From Bacteroidales bacterium (GTDB lineage: Bacteria; Bacteroidota; Bacteroidia; Bacteroidales; Paludibacteraceae), in contig JALFZG010000088.1 in assembly GCA_022784645.1 (NCBI GenBank), positions 1 to 41,831 of the forward strand: DNA of 41,831 bases, given 5' to 3'. The first letter of the stretch is position 1; each line of letters starts with the position of its first letter. Shown piece by piece: positions 16,531 through 26,500 of the stretch. A program made the translations under genes and the position numbers. The notes beneath the pieces are model-generated. The model ran no database searches. It was not told the DNA's origin and saw only the letters and a list, made by a program, of their open reading frames with translations.

Positions 16531-16562
16531 TTTGGCTGAATCGTTTTTTTTTCGTAACTTTG
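16531..16562 (+). promoter_or_regulatory. promoter of the ior operon
   Basis: TTTG (16531-16534), 20 bases, TAACTTTG (16555-16562), 49 bases before the iorA ATG. Confidence 0.7.
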
Positions 16563-16611
16563 CCCCCAAACACTGAATTTACATTAATCTAATATCAAAA
16601 ACAGAAAGATT

Positions 16612-18234
16612 ATGAAGCATCTTTTATTGGGCGATGAAGCCATAGCTCAAGGCGCCATTGACGCTGGTTTGAGCGGTGTGTATGCCTATCCTGGTACTCC
16701 CTCAACGGAGATTACCGAGTACATCCAAATGCAGCAGGCTAAACTGATGAAAGCAGAACCGGATGCTGCTGAAAAACGCATTTTCTGCAAGTGGGCTACG
16801 AACGAGAAGACAGCTATGGAAGCCGCTCTCGGTATGGCTTACATGGGTAAGCGTGCGCTTGTATGTATGAAACATGTAGGAATGAACGTGTGTGCAGACG
16901 CGTTTATGAACAGTGCTATAACTGGCGTAAACGGTGGTTTGGTAGTGCTTGCTGCCGATGACCCATCTATGCACTCCAGTCAGAATGAGCAGGACAGCCG
17001 CTTCTATGGTAAGTTCGCTATGATTCCTACGATGGAGCCTTCTAACCAGCAGGAAGCTTATGAGATGACGAAAGCTGCTTTTGCGCTCAGTGAAGAGTTG
17101 CATACGCCTGTTCTTCTTCGCGTGACCACTCGTATGGCTCACAGCCGTGCAGTTGTATGTACACAAGACGAAGCTCCTAAGCAGAATGCCATGTCGCTGC
17201 CAGAGAACGTAAAGCATTTTATTCTTCTTCCAGCATTCGCAAAGCAGAACTATGCGGAATTGGTAGCTGCTCAACCCGTTTTTACGGAGAAATCCAATAA
17301 GAGTCCTTATAATGTATATAAGAAAGGTGCTAATCCGAAGAAGGCGATCATCACTACGGGTATTGCTTATAACTACCTGATGGAGAATGGCGAACCGGAA
17401 GCTAGCGTACTGAAGATTACGCAATATCCGCTTCCTGAGGCGCTCATTAAGCAGATGGTAGCAGATGGTGCAGAGGAAGTTCTGGTAGTAGAAGAAGGTC
17501 AGCCGGTAGTGGAGGAGATGATCCGCGGTATGATTCCTTCTACGATAGCTGTAAAGGGCCGCTTAACGGGCGATCTGCCTCGCATGGGCGAACTCAATCC
17601 TGACAGTGTACGTGCAGCTCTTGGCATGGAACCACTGCCTGTACGTGAGAAAGAGGATATCGTTGTGTCTCGTCCGCCTGCCCTCTGTCAAGGTTGCGGC
17701 CATAGAGATATGTATGCAGCGCTCAATGAAGTGGCTCGCGAATATGAAGACAGCCGTATCTTCGGTGATATCGGTTGCTATACCCTTGGTGCATTGAGCC
17801 CCTTCCATGCTATTCACGCATGTGTAGAGATGGGTGCTTCCGTAACGATGGCTAAGGGTGCTGCTGATGCAGGTCAGCATCCGTCGATTGCCGTGATTGG
17901 TGACTCTACGTTCACCCATAGCGGTATGACCGGTTTGCTCGATTGCGTTAACTCCAATGCCAACGTTGTAGTGCTTATTTCGGATAACCTCACAACAGGT
18001 ATGACCGGTGGTCAAGATAGTGCTGGTACCGGCCGCTTGGAGCAGATCTGCTACGGCCTTGGCGTTGCTCCAGAGCACGTTCGCGTTGTGGTTCCGCTGC
18101 CTAAGAACATGGAAGAAATCAAGCAGACGCTTCGCGAGGAGATTGATTATCCGGGCACTTCGGTAGTGATAGCTCGCCGCGAATGTATCCAAACGCTTAA
18201 GCGCCATCTTAAGGCTGCTAAGGCTGGCAAATAA
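16612..18234 (+). CDS. iorA: indolepyruvate:ferredoxin oxidoreductase, alpha subunit (thiamine-PP-dependent)
   Basis: 540 aa. With IorB it oxidatively decarboxylates aryl-pyruvates (indolepyruvate, phenylpyruvate, hydroxyphenylpyruvate) to aryl-acetyl-CoA, passing electrons to ferredoxin. The N-terminal pyrimidine-binding domain begins MKHLLLGDEAIAQGAIDAG, with YPGTPSTEI near residue 25. The TPP domain has CQGCGHRDMYAAL near 360 and GDSTFTHSGM near 430, then ISDN as the Mg/TPP loop. IorA usually ends in a ferredoxin-like domain with two 4Fe-4S motifs (about 600-650 aa in archaea). Here the protein stops just after the TPP domain, and only one cysteine lies near the end (RREC), so that domain is absent. 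First gene of a four-gene operon. Confidence 0.92.
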   Translation: MKHLLLGDEAIAQGAIDAGLSGVYAYPGTPSTEITEYIQMQQAKLMKAEPDAAEKRIFCKWATNEKTAMEAALGMAYMGKRALVCMKHVGMNVCADAFMNSAITGVNGGLVVLAADDPSMHSSQNEQDSRFYGKFAMIPTMEPSNQQEAYEMTKAAFALSEELHTPVLLRVTTRMAHSRAVVCTQDEAPKQNAMSLPENVKHFILLPAFAKQNYAELVAAQPVFTEKSNKSPYNVYKKGANPKKAIITTGIAYNYLMENGEPEASVLKITQYPLPEALIKQMVADGAEEVLVVEEGQPVVEEMIRGMIPSTIAVKGRLTGDLPRMGELNPDSVRAALGMEPLPVREKEDIVVSRPPALCQGCGHRDMYAALNEVAREYEDSRIFGDIGCYTLGALSPFHAIHACVEMGASVTMAKGAADAGQHPSIAVIGDSTFTHSGMTGLLDCVNSNANVVVLISDNLTTGMTGGQDSAGTGRLEQICYGLGVAPEHVRVVVPLPKNMEEIKQTLREEIDYPGTSVVIARRECIQTLKRHLKAAKAGK

Positions 18235-18280
18235 GAATCCCGATTCCGCAAGTATTAACAAGTAAAATGTATCTGAAAAA

Positions 18281-18865
18281 ATGAAAAAGAATATCATATT
18301 AGCAGGTGTTGGCGGTCAGGGTATTTTGAGTATCGCCACTGTAATAGGTGAAGCTGCATTGGCAGAAAACCTGTATTTGAAGCAAGCAGAGGTTCACGGA
18401 ATGAGCCAGCGTGGTGGTGACGTGCAGAGTAATCTGCGCTTGTCGTCAGACCCGATAGCTTCTGACCTTATTCCTAAGGGTGGAGCTGATTTGATTATCA
18501 GTCTTGAACCGATGGAGGCGCTCCGTTATGTGGATTATTTGAGCCCGGAAGGATGGGTGGTAACGTCAGCTGATCCGTTCGTAAACATCCCCAATTATCC
18601 AGAGATGGAGGCTATACAAGCTCGCTTAAAGGCCGTAGGTCACTTGGTGTCCCTCAACGTAGAAGCGCTTGCCAAAGAGGCGGGTGCCCCTGCTCAGGCA
18701 GCCAACATGGTGCTTCTTGGAGCTGCTATCCCTATGCTCGATATTGATCACGATAAGATGATTGATGGCGTTCGCCGCGTGTTTGCTCGCAAGGGTGAAG
18801 CCGTGGTGGAGAGCAACGTAGCCGCTGTAGAAGCTGGTTATGCTCACAGCTTAAAGCAAATGTAA
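18281..18865 (+). CDS. iorB: indolepyruvate:ferredoxin oxidoreductase, beta subunit
   Basis: 194 aa, the normal size of the gamma-type/beta subunit of 2-oxoacid:ferredoxin oxidoreductases. The N-terminal GVGGQGILSIATVIGEAA (about 9-26) is the nucleotide/CoA-binding-like loop of this family, followed by HGMSQRGGDV, also diagnostic. It lies 46 bases after iorA. No iron-sulfur motif is present in this subunit either, so electrons must leave through a separate ferredoxin or an undetected partner. Confidence 0.93.
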   Translation: MKKNIILAGVGGQGILSIATVIGEAALAENLYLKQAEVHGMSQRGGDVQSNLRLSSDPIASDLIPKGGADLIISLEPMEALRYVDYLSPEGWVVTSADPFVNIPNYPEMEAIQARLKAVGHLVSLNVEALAKEAGAPAQAANMVLLGAAIPMLDIDHDKMIDGVRRVFARKGEAVVESNVAAVEAGYAHSLKQM

Positions 18866-18904
18866 AGGTGGGGCTTTGTTTCCATCACTAAAACAACCAT
18901 AATC

Positions 18905-20245
18905 ATGAATTTTCCTCTTGATAAACAATTGGTTGACCGCACCTGTATGGATTTTGGTCTGATGGATGCTCATGAGCTCGGTCAGGCTACAATCCGTCAG
19001 ATGGTAGGTGTAGTCAAAGAAATCGAAAAACGTGCCTCATGTGAGTATATCCACATGGAGCTCGGTAATCCGGGGCTTCCCGCATCGGAGATAGGCGTAA
19101 AGGCGCAGATTCGTGCGCTTGAGTCTGGGGTGGCCAATCAGTATCCTATTATCGTAGGTATTGATCCGCTTCGCTATTGGGCTTCGGAGTTTATAAAGGC
19201 GTTCTTTAACCTCGAAATTCCCGAAGATTGCATCGTGCCATGTGTTGGCAGTATGCAAGGTTGCTTTGCGCTCGATACGCTCATTCACCAATTGCGCAAA
19301 GATAAAGATACGATCCTTTTTATTGACCCTTGTTTCCCGGTTCAGAAGCAGCAATGTCGCGTGATAGGGCTGAATGTGGAAACGCTCGAGATAGGCGATT
19401 ACCGTGGAGAAGCCTTGCGTGATGCACTTGAATCCAAACTGCGCAATGGTCGCATTGGCGCTATCCTATTCTCTAACCCCAACAACCCGAGCTGGATGTG
19501 CTTGTCAGAAGATGAATTGCGCATGATTGGTCAGTTGGCTGACAGGTATGATGCTATCGTAATAGAAGACTCGGCTTATCTGAATATGGACTTCCGCGAT
19601 CCGAATAGAGGCAAGCCTTATCAAGCTCCTTATCAACCATCCGTGGGGCATTATACGCGCAATTGCGTACACCTGATCAGTTGCTCCAAGATCTTTAGTT
19701 ATGCAGGCGAACGAGCTGCTATAATAGCCGTATCACCCGAACTCGCCAAGCGTCATTTCCCAGCTCTTACGGAGCGCTATCACAACGATGGCCAGTTTAT
19801 GCGAACACTCATCTACCAAACGCTATATGCCCTCTCATCGGGAACGGCACACTCCGTTCAGTATGCAATGGCAGCCCTCTTTGAGGCTGCATGTAAGGGG
19901 GAACTCAATTACGTAGATAACGCGCGTGAGTACGCAAGGCGCGCGCATAAGATTAAGGAGATTATGCTCCGCAATGGGTTCCATATTGTATATGACAAAG
20001 ATGCTGACGAGCAGACGGTAGGTGACGGCTTCTTCTTTACGTTCGGTTATCGCGATTGGACGGGCGAGCAGTTGCTCAATAAACTCATCTATTACGGGGT
20101 ATCGGCTATCACGCTCAGTTCAACGGGTGCCCTCAGAGAGGGTATGCGCGGTTGCGCGAGTGCTATTCGTGATGATCAGTTCGAGGTGCTTGAGGAGCGA
20201 TTAAGAAAGTTCAACGAAGATTATAAAGATTACCGCCATGAATGA
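18905..20245 (+). CDS. class I/II aminotransferase (PLP-dependent), likely aromatic
   Basis: 446 aa fold-type I aminotransferase. Key pieces are LGNPGLPAS near 53, SNPNNPSW around 195 (the Asn contacting PLP), EDSAYLNMDF around 222, the PLP lysine K262 in SCSKIFSYAGER with the phosphate-binding Arg following, and an Arg-containing C-terminal domain. The operon position next to iorAB and a CoA transferase suggests that it makes the aryl-pyruvate substrate from tryptophan, phenylalanine or tyrosine; the sequence itself does not fix amino-acid preference. Its last 8 bases overlap the start of the CoA transferase gene. Confidence 0.88.
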   Translation: MNFPLDKQLVDRTCMDFGLMDAHELGQATIRQMVGVVKEIEKRASCEYIHMELGNPGLPASEIGVKAQIRALESGVANQYPIIVGIDPLRYWASEFIKAFFNLEIPEDCIVPCVGSMQGCFALDTLIHQLRKDKDTILFIDPCFPVQKQQCRVIGLNVETLEIGDYRGEALRDALESKLRNGRIGAILFSNPNNPSWMCLSEDELRMIGQLADRYDAIVIEDSAYLNMDFRDPNRGKPYQAPYQPSVGHYTRNCVHLISCSKIFSYAGERAAIIAVSPELAKRHFPALTERYHNDGQFMRTLIYQTLYALSSGTAHSVQYAMAALFEAACKGELNYVDNAREYARRAHKIKEIMLRNGFHIVYDKDADEQTVGDGFFFTFGYRDWTGEQLLNKLIYYGVSAITLSSTGALREGMRGCASAIRDDQFEVLEERLRKFNEDYKDYRHE

Positions 20246-21539
20246 CCTTCATTATGTAAGTCCTGATGAGGCTGTGCGTTTGGTGAAATCCGGTGATACA
20301 ATAGTGGTGCAGGGTAGCACTTCTATCCCGCAGGAACTTCTCCGCGCACTTACTCGCAGAGCTCATGAATTGCGCGATGTAAAAATCATTTCCGGTTTTG
20401 GCATTGCAGCTGAAGATGCACCTTATGCTAAGAAGGAGTACATCGACTCTTTCCGTGCGCTCAATATTTTTGTACCTAACTGCTTGCGCAATGCTATGAA
20501 AGAGGGTACGGCAGATACGATTCCATGTTTCTTGGGGGAGGTGCCGGGCTTGTTCAGAAGCGGTATTGTGCCAGTAGATGTTACATTCTTAAATGTGTCA
20601 GAACCTGACGATGAAGGCTATTGTTCGTTTGGTATTTCTGCTGATATTGCATTCTCTGGTGCAGAATGCTCCAAGACGATTATCGCGCAGGTAAACAAAT
20701 ATATGCCTCGTACGTTTGGAGACCCGGTGATTCACGTGTCGAAGATTTCGGCTATGTGTCGGGTAGATGAGCCCATCGTAGAAGTGCCTACTCCTACTCC
20801 TACTGCTCTCGAAACGAAGATTGGTAATTATATCGCTGCTGAGATTCCTGATGGGGCAACACTCCAGATTGGTGTAGGTGGTATTCCGAATGCTGTAATC
20901 AATGCGCTCAGTAACCATAAGCATTTAGGCTTGCATACGGAGGCTATTACAGATGGTGTTTTGCCGTTGATTCAGAAAGGCATCATCGACAACTCGCTCA
21001 AGAAGATTCTACCGGGAAAGAGCGTAGGTAGCCTTGTGCTTGGCAGCCGTCAGCTATATGATTATATTGATGGAAATCCGGATTTTGTGATTCGTGATGT
21101 AGCTTGGACGAATGATCCGTTTATCATTCGTCAGAATCCGAAAGCCATGGCTATCAATTCTGCTATCGAAGTGGATCTTACGGGGCAGATTTGTGCAGAT
21201 TCCATTGGTGAACGCATCATCTCGGGTGTAGGCGGTCAGCATGATTTCATGTATGGTGCCAGCTTGAGTGAGGGGGGCAAGTGCTTTATAGCTCTACCTT
21301 CGATGACCAATAAAGGGCAGAGCAAGATTGTAGCCAACCTGGCTCCTGGAGCTGGCGTTGTGACCACCCGTTTCCAAGCGCAATATATCGTTACAGAACA
21401 TGGTATTGCTTTCCTCAAGGGATTGCCATTGGCAGAGCGAGCACGAGAACTCATTCGCATTGCTGATCCCAGCGTAAGAGAAGAGTTGGAACGAGCAGCT
21501 GTAAAGCGATTTGGTATTGGTTTCTTGAGATTGAAATAA
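20238..21539 (+). CDS. acetyl-CoA hydrolase/transferase family CoA-transferase
   Basis: 433 aa, class I CoA-transferase of the acetyl-CoA hydrolase / 4-hydroxybutyrate CoA-transferase type. The substrate loop GVGGIPNAV (near 215) and catalytic glutamate E235 in HTEAITDGV are present, followed by GVGGQHDFM around 334 and the C-terminal EHGIAFLKG. Such enzymes move CoA between an acyl-CoA and acetate. In this operon the expected donor is the aryl-acetyl-CoA made by IorAB, giving aryl-acetate plus acetyl-CoA. The ATG lies 8 bases inside the aminotransferase gene, so the two are translationally coupled. A strong hairpin terminator follows within 10 bases of the stop. Confidence 0.9.
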   Translation: MNDLHYVSPDEAVRLVKSGDTIVVQGSTSIPQELLRALTRRAHELRDVKIISGFGIAAEDAPYAKKEYIDSFRALNIFVPNCLRNAMKEGTADTIPCFLGEVPGLFRSGIVPVDVTFLNVSEPDDEGYCSFGISADIAFSGAECSKTIIAQVNKYMPRTFGDPVIHVSKISAMCRVDEPIVEVPTPTPTALETKIGNYIAAEIPDGATLQIGVGGIPNAVINALSNHKHLGLHTEAITDGVLPLIQKGIIDNSLKKILPGKSVGSLVLGSRQLYDYIDGNPDFVIRDVAWTNDPFIIRQNPKAMAINSAIEVDLTGQICADSIGERIISGVGGQHDFMYGASLSEGGKCFIALPSMTNKGQSKIVANLAPGAGVVTTRFQAQYIVTEHGIAFLKGLPLAERARELIRIADPSVREELERAAVKRFGIGFLRLK

Positions 21540-21547
21540 TCAAACAA

Positions 21548-21578
21548 AAAAAGAGTCACCTCAGTGGTGACTCTTTTT
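21548..21578. terminator. bidirectional intrinsic terminator
   Basis: Perfect 13-bp stem AAAAAGAGTCACC / GGTGACTCTTTTT with loop TCAGT. It ends the CoA-transferase operon on the plus strand and lies 2 bases from the 3' end of tRNA-Pro on the minus strand, serving both. Confidence 0.9.
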
Positions 21579-21579
21579 G

Positions 21580-21654
21580 TCGGGATTGCGAGATTCGAAC
21601 TCACGACCTCCTGCTCCCAAAGCAGGCATTCTAACCGGGCTGAACTAAATCCCG
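21580..21654 (-). tRNA. tRNA-Pro (anticodon TGG)
   Basis: Complete cloverleaf: acceptor CGGGATT/AATCCCG, D stem GTTC/GAAT, anticodon stem CCTGC/GCAGG around loop TTTGGGA (TGG in the middle), T stem GTGAG/CTCGC with TTCGAAT, discriminator A. CCA is not encoded. Confidence 0.95.
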
Positions 21655-21691
21655 AAACAATACAAAATGATTGACTTCTCATTTCGGTTTG

Positions 21692-21723
21692 CAAAATTAC
21701 TACATTTTTTCGACATAACCAAA
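21692..21723 (-). promoter_or_regulatory. promoter of tRNA-Pro
   Basis: Minus-strand TTTG (21723-21720), 20 bases, TAATTTTG (21699-21692), 37 bases upstream of the tRNA 5' end. Confidence 0.7.
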
Positions 21724-21818
21724 TTTTTTAGTATAAAAAAGCACAAAAAAGGAAATTTTTTAGGAAAAATCATGTTTTTTTCGATTTTTTTTAAAATTGA
21801 TACTTGTTTCTGTACGTT

Positions 21819-21835
21819 TTGGCACGCAATTTGAA
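21819..21835 (+). promoter_or_regulatory. sigma-54-like promoter
   Basis: TTGGCACG (21819-21826), CAAT, TTGAA (21831-21835). The -24 half matches the RpoN consensus exactly and the 4-base spacing to TTG is right; the -12 half reads TTGAA rather than TTGCA/T, a real deviation. An AT-rich stretch lies upstream. No ORF follows closely. Confidence 0.35.
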
Positions 21836-21845
21836 ATGTAATAAG

Positions 21846-21942
21846 TGCATTTGAATATGTGAATTTGTGTTATTATAATATTATAATTTTTAGTGTTTTC
21901 CTATTGTGATTCGGCTCGCCGGGAGGCGGGCCGTCTTATTTT
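21846..21942 (+). ncRNA. candidate small RNA
   Basis: The interval between the sigma-54-like site and a stable hairpin, GGCTCGCC (21913-21920) with GGCGGGCC (21925-21932) and loop GGGA, followed by a U-rich stretch (GTCTTATTTTA). There is no coding frame of note. Evidence is only promoter plus terminator-like hairpin. Confidence 0.3.
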
Positions 21943-22103
21943 ATCAGGCGCAACAAAAGGAAGAAGAGTCAAAGAGGTGAAAATACAAAGAGATTTGGAG
22001 TAAAGCAGACAAAGAGACAGGAGAATGCCATATTGACATATTCAGGCAAAGAAGCTTGAAAAAAAGCGATAGATAATAGAGTATGCATTTTTCTTTCAAA
22101 AAA

Positions 22104-22135
22104 TTTGCATTTATCGTTTTTTTTATGTACTTTTG
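22104..22135 (+). promoter_or_regulatory. promoter of the DUF2130-addAB-like operon
   Basis: TTTG (22104-22107), 20 bases, TACTTTTG (22128-22135); the leader to the ATG at 22246 is about 105 bases. Confidence 0.7.
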
Positions 22136-22245
22136 CAGTCGATATAGTGATATCGTATGCGTGCTTCGTTCGCACTTGCACGTTTGTTACAAAAATAACT
22201 CCTCGATATTTTCAAAAAACGAAAAGATAATTACAATCATACCCC

Positions 22246-23589
22246 ATGAAAGAAATTGTATGCCCCAAATGCGGTACTGCATTTACCGTAGATGAAGCCG
22301 ATTATGCGTCTATCGTTCAGCAAATTCGCAATCAAGAGTTTAATGAAGAGTTGTCTCGCAGAGAAAAGACTCTTAAAAGTCAACTTGAAGCTCGTCAAGA
22401 AACAGAACGTGTCCGCTCAGAGGCCACTCATCAGCAGTTGCTCTCTGAGAAAGAAAATGAGCTCATGATTATTCGTGAGCAACTGAAGCAAGCTCATCAG
22501 CTTCAGCAGGCAGCAGTAAGCGAAGCAGTGGCCAAGAAAGAAGCTGAACTCTCTGATTTGAAGAGCAGAGCCAATGCTGAAGTCCTTCGTGAACGTAGCG
22601 AGAAATCGGTTATATTAGCTGAGAAGGAACGTGAGAAATCGGTGATGCTTGCTGAGAAGGAGCGAGAGAAGACCGAACTGATAGCAGAGAAGGATCGAGA
22701 GATTGCCGCCCTTAAGGCTCAGGCTAATCTCGATGCGCAGGCTGCATTGTTGCGCCAAAAACAGTTAGAAGAACAATATAAGTTATCGCTAAAAAATGCG
22801 GAAGAAGAAGTGCAACGATTGAAGGATTTCAAACTTCGGCAATCAACCAAGATGATAGGTGAGAGCTTGGAGCTTCATTGCTCTAACCTCTATAATTTGA
22901 CGTTGCGTTCGGCCCTCCCCAATGCGTATTTTGAGAAAGATAACGATGCATCTCAAGGTTCAAAAGGTGATTTTATTTTCCGTGATTATGAGGATGGAAT
23001 AGAGTATTTAAGCATCATGTTTGAGATGAAAAATGAGGCTGATGAAACGGCTACAAAGCATAAAAACGAGGATTTCTTCAAAAAACTTGATGAAGATAGA
23101 AGGAAAAAGAACTGCGAGTTTGCGGTACTCGTTTCGCTGCTTGAACCGGAAAGCGAACTATATAATGGTGGTATAGTAGATGTATCGCATCGGTATGAAA
23201 AAATGTACGTGATTCGTCCGCAATTCTTCATCCCAATTATTAACCTTCTCCGCCAAACGTCTCGCAAATCGCTTGACTACAAGAAGCAGCTCATTATTGC
23301 TCAACAGCAGTCCACAGATGTGACCAATTTCGAGAACGAACTGAAGGATTTCAAAGAAAAATTTGGAAGAAATTATAGATTGGCAGCAGAGAAGTTTCAA
23401 GCTGCTATAGATGAGATAGATAAGTCGATAGCACATTTACAGAAAATCAAAGAAGCCCTTCAGGGATCGGAGAATAATCTCCGTTTGGCCAATGATAAAG
23501 CAGAGCAACTCACAATTAAGCGTTTGACTCGAAATAGTCCTTCCGTAAGGAAAAAATTCGAGGAGGCAGAAATGGTAGAAAACGAATGA
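22246..23589 (+). CDS. DUF2130 domain protein, predicted nuclease-like
   Basis: 447 aa. An N-terminal zinc-ribbon half (CPKCGTAF, residues 6-13) leads into a long charged coiled coil (about 30-195) with near-identical LAEKEREK repeats (about 126-150). The conserved DUF2130 core follows (about 200-350). In that core an acidic residue near 242 (GDFIFRD) and E-x-K near 260-262 (FEMKNE) could form a PD-(D/E)xK-type nuclease site; this is my reading, not an established assignment. The C terminus is again coiled coil. Its TGA overlaps the ATG of the AddA-like gene, so it is translationally coupled to a helicase-nuclease pair, which argues for a DNA-processing role. Confidence 0.85.
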   Translation: MKEIVCPKCGTAFTVDEADYASIVQQIRNQEFNEELSRREKTLKSQLEARQETERVRSEATHQQLLSEKENELMIIREQLKQAHQLQQAAVSEAVAKKEAELSDLKSRANAEVLRERSEKSVILAEKEREKSVMLAEKEREKTELIAEKDREIAALKAQANLDAQAALLRQKQLEEQYKLSLKNAEEEVQRLKDFKLRQSTKMIGESLELHCSNLYNLTLRSALPNAYFEKDNDASQGSKGDFIFRDYEDGIEYLSIMFEMKNEADETATKHKNEDFFKKLDEDRRKKNCEFAVLVSLLEPESELYNGGIVDVSHRYEKMYVIRPQFFIPIINLLRQTSRKSLDYKKQLIIAQQQSTDVTNFENELKDFKEKFGRNYRLAAEKFQAAIDEIDKSIAHLQKIKEALQGSENNLRLANDKAEQLTIKRLTRNSPSVRKKFEEAEMVENE

Positions 23590-26500
23590 ATAATCCTATG
23601 TATGTAACCAAGGCATCAGCCGGTACTGGCAAAACATTTACGCTTGCGGCTCATTATATCGCTCTTTTGATGAGTGGTGTGGAACATAAGCAGATTCTTG
23701 CTGTGACCTTTACCAACAAGGCTACAGCAGAAATGAAAGAGCGAATCATTGGTTACCTTCAAGATATAGCCACTATGCCTGAATCAGCTTCAGTGCAAGG
23801 CTTTCTGAATAAGGTGAAGGAAGTGAGCAGGTTGCGCGGATTGGCCGAATTGAGCACTGAGCAATATCAGCAGCGAGCCAAACAGCTCGTGAAGGATATT
23901 CTTGCGGATTTCGATAATATGCATATTACGACTATTGATTCGTTTTTGCAGACCTTGTTTTCCGGTTTGGCCAGTGCTCTTGGTATCGCTGCCGGTTATG
24001 GTATAGAGTTGGATCTTGACAGTGTGGTATCATCGGCTACCGACCAAGTACTTTCTGAGGAGAGTTCGAGGGATGAAGATGTGAGAAATGCAGTTGTGAA
24101 CTGCTTGAAAGAACGATTGGCCAACGAAGATAAATGGGATCTTCGTCCGTCACTTATTCGGATGGTGAAAGAGGTATATAAAGAGAGCGTGCAAGTGCAG
24201 GGCGATCAGCTTATTATCTGCGGTAGGGAACATCCTGAATATGCCAAAGATTTGATGAAATATAAAGCGAGCATGCTCGATTATCGAAAATCCAAAACGT
24301 TTACTACGTTTAATGCGCTTTTTGAACGCATTAGACCTTATCAAGAACAGCTTAAAGATTGCATAGGTGCAAAGAATTACAACGCTTTTTTCAATAGGAT
24401 GAATGATATTTATCTACACGGGAAAGGCAAATTTTCTCCTCTCGGAAGCACTGATTTAAATCGCTTTCAATCGCTAGAGAAACTAAAGAATCTAACTGCT
24501 CAAGATTGCACAATCTTATATAATGCCATCAGCGAAATCAACGAAAACCTGCCTACCATAGAACGGCTTGCTAACAAAGCATTGGTGAGGACCAAATATA
24601 TCAATGACCTCATGCTTGCTGGGTACGTTGTGGATAAAATCCAATCCAATCTTCGCGAATCGAACACGATTCTCTTGGCTGAAACAGCTTATAAGTTGAT
24701 GAAATCTCTCAAGGAGTATGATGCTGAGTTTGTTCTTCTTAAAGCAGGTATCCGCTATCATCATATCATGCTCGATGAGTTTCAAGATACGAGCACATTG
24801 CAATGGAGCAATTTTAAATTGCTTATTCAAGAGATTCTGTCATCTGGTGGCACTGCCCTGATTGTAGGCGATACGAAGCAGAGCATCTATCGATGGAGAA
24901 GTGGCAATTACGAAATTATGAACGGCCTTGAGACCGACCCAGAGCTTGGTTCGTATTATAACAATAATGCTTTAAAAATGAATTTCCGCAGCCGAGAGGA
25001 GATTGTACATTTTAACTTGGAAACATTTAAAGCAATTATCCAGAACGAACCGGATGAATCCATTCGGCAAATGTATGATGAAGGTTATTCGGAAGGGCTG
25101 CTGAATGCGTTTTATAAATCTTCGAATTCGGGCGGCTTTGTACGCTTGTGCAGTTTTGTGAAGCAGAACGAAGAGGATGACGGAAAAGTCAATCTGCTTT
25201 ATGATATGTTTGTTCAGATCGAAGAACTGCTCGCTGCTGGTTACCAAAAACGCGACATGATGATCCTAATCCGAAGCAAAAAAGATGGTGAACGGATAAT
25301 CAACGTGTTTGATGAGCTCAAGAAAGATCCGTTATTCCCATTCTTGAATAAAGCGGGAAAGATTGTATCAAATACGAGTTTCCGCCTTGATGCTTCAAAG
25401 GCCGTAAATACGATCATAGCCGGTTTGAAATGGTTGCTTCAGAAAGATGAAGTGGCGGCATTTTTCCTTTACACCAATTATCCCGACCGCTATTCGTCAA
25501 TCAGTAAACTGAGTAGCCGATTGCCGCTTACCGACCTTGTTGAACATATTACTCGCATTTTTTTATGTGATGATAATGGTCAATATGTCGGTCCCGACAT
25601 TGCGTATCTTAATTGTTTTCGCGACAAGATACGCTCGTATATTGGTTCGCACGGATCCGATACGAAGGCCTTTTTGCAATATTATGATGATAAAATGCAT
25701 AAGGACACCATCCCTTCTGCTGACTCTGATGATATTCGCATCATGACCATCCATACGGCAAAGGGGCTTCAAGCGAAGAACGTGTTTATCCCCTTCTGCG
25801 ATTGGAAACTTGAGGAAAAAGGCAAAAAGAACCTCCTATGGTGCCCAACGGAAGATGTGCTTCCGGATAAGGATGTGATGATGCCAGTAGAATATAAAGA
25901 CGATATGGTTCTTGCAGGGTATGAAGAAGCTCACGAAATAGAGAAGCAAAAGCTTCGAGTAGATGCGCTAAATCTGCTATATGTGGCTTGTACACGTGCG
26001 GAAGACAACCTCTTCATCAGTATTCCAACTTCAGGAAAAGAGGTGAAATCCATAGAGAAGGCGTCCTCTGTAGGAAACTTGCTTATGGCTGTTCATGGGA
26101 AGAATATGACTTGTGGAAAACGAGTTATTCCAAATAAAGAATCGGCCATGCAGCCGGTGGATAAACCGCTGGACTTCTCGCATGCGGAACTCGCTTTCCC
26201 TGCAGATGACTATCGATATCGTTCTACTGATTCGTTGATTGAATTTCGACAGTCGATGGAAGCAAGGGAAATGCTCCTCAGTCAAAAGGAAATAGCCCGC
26301 GGCAGTGATGGAAAAAGCGAGAAAGAAGAGGAACAAACACATAGTGCGGAATTCGGAAATCTGTGTCATGCCATCATGGAAAAGATTCGGATGAAAGCAG
26401 ATGCCGATAGGGTAGTGGATGCTTTTCACTTGCGCGGACAGATCCCCAGTATGGGCGTCAAGAAGCGTATTCAATCCATTCTTGACCGGATGATGTCTCA

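Noticed and set aside
17563..18297. 244-aa minus-strand frame
   Set aside because: Antisense to iorA and iorB; no start context or motif of its own.
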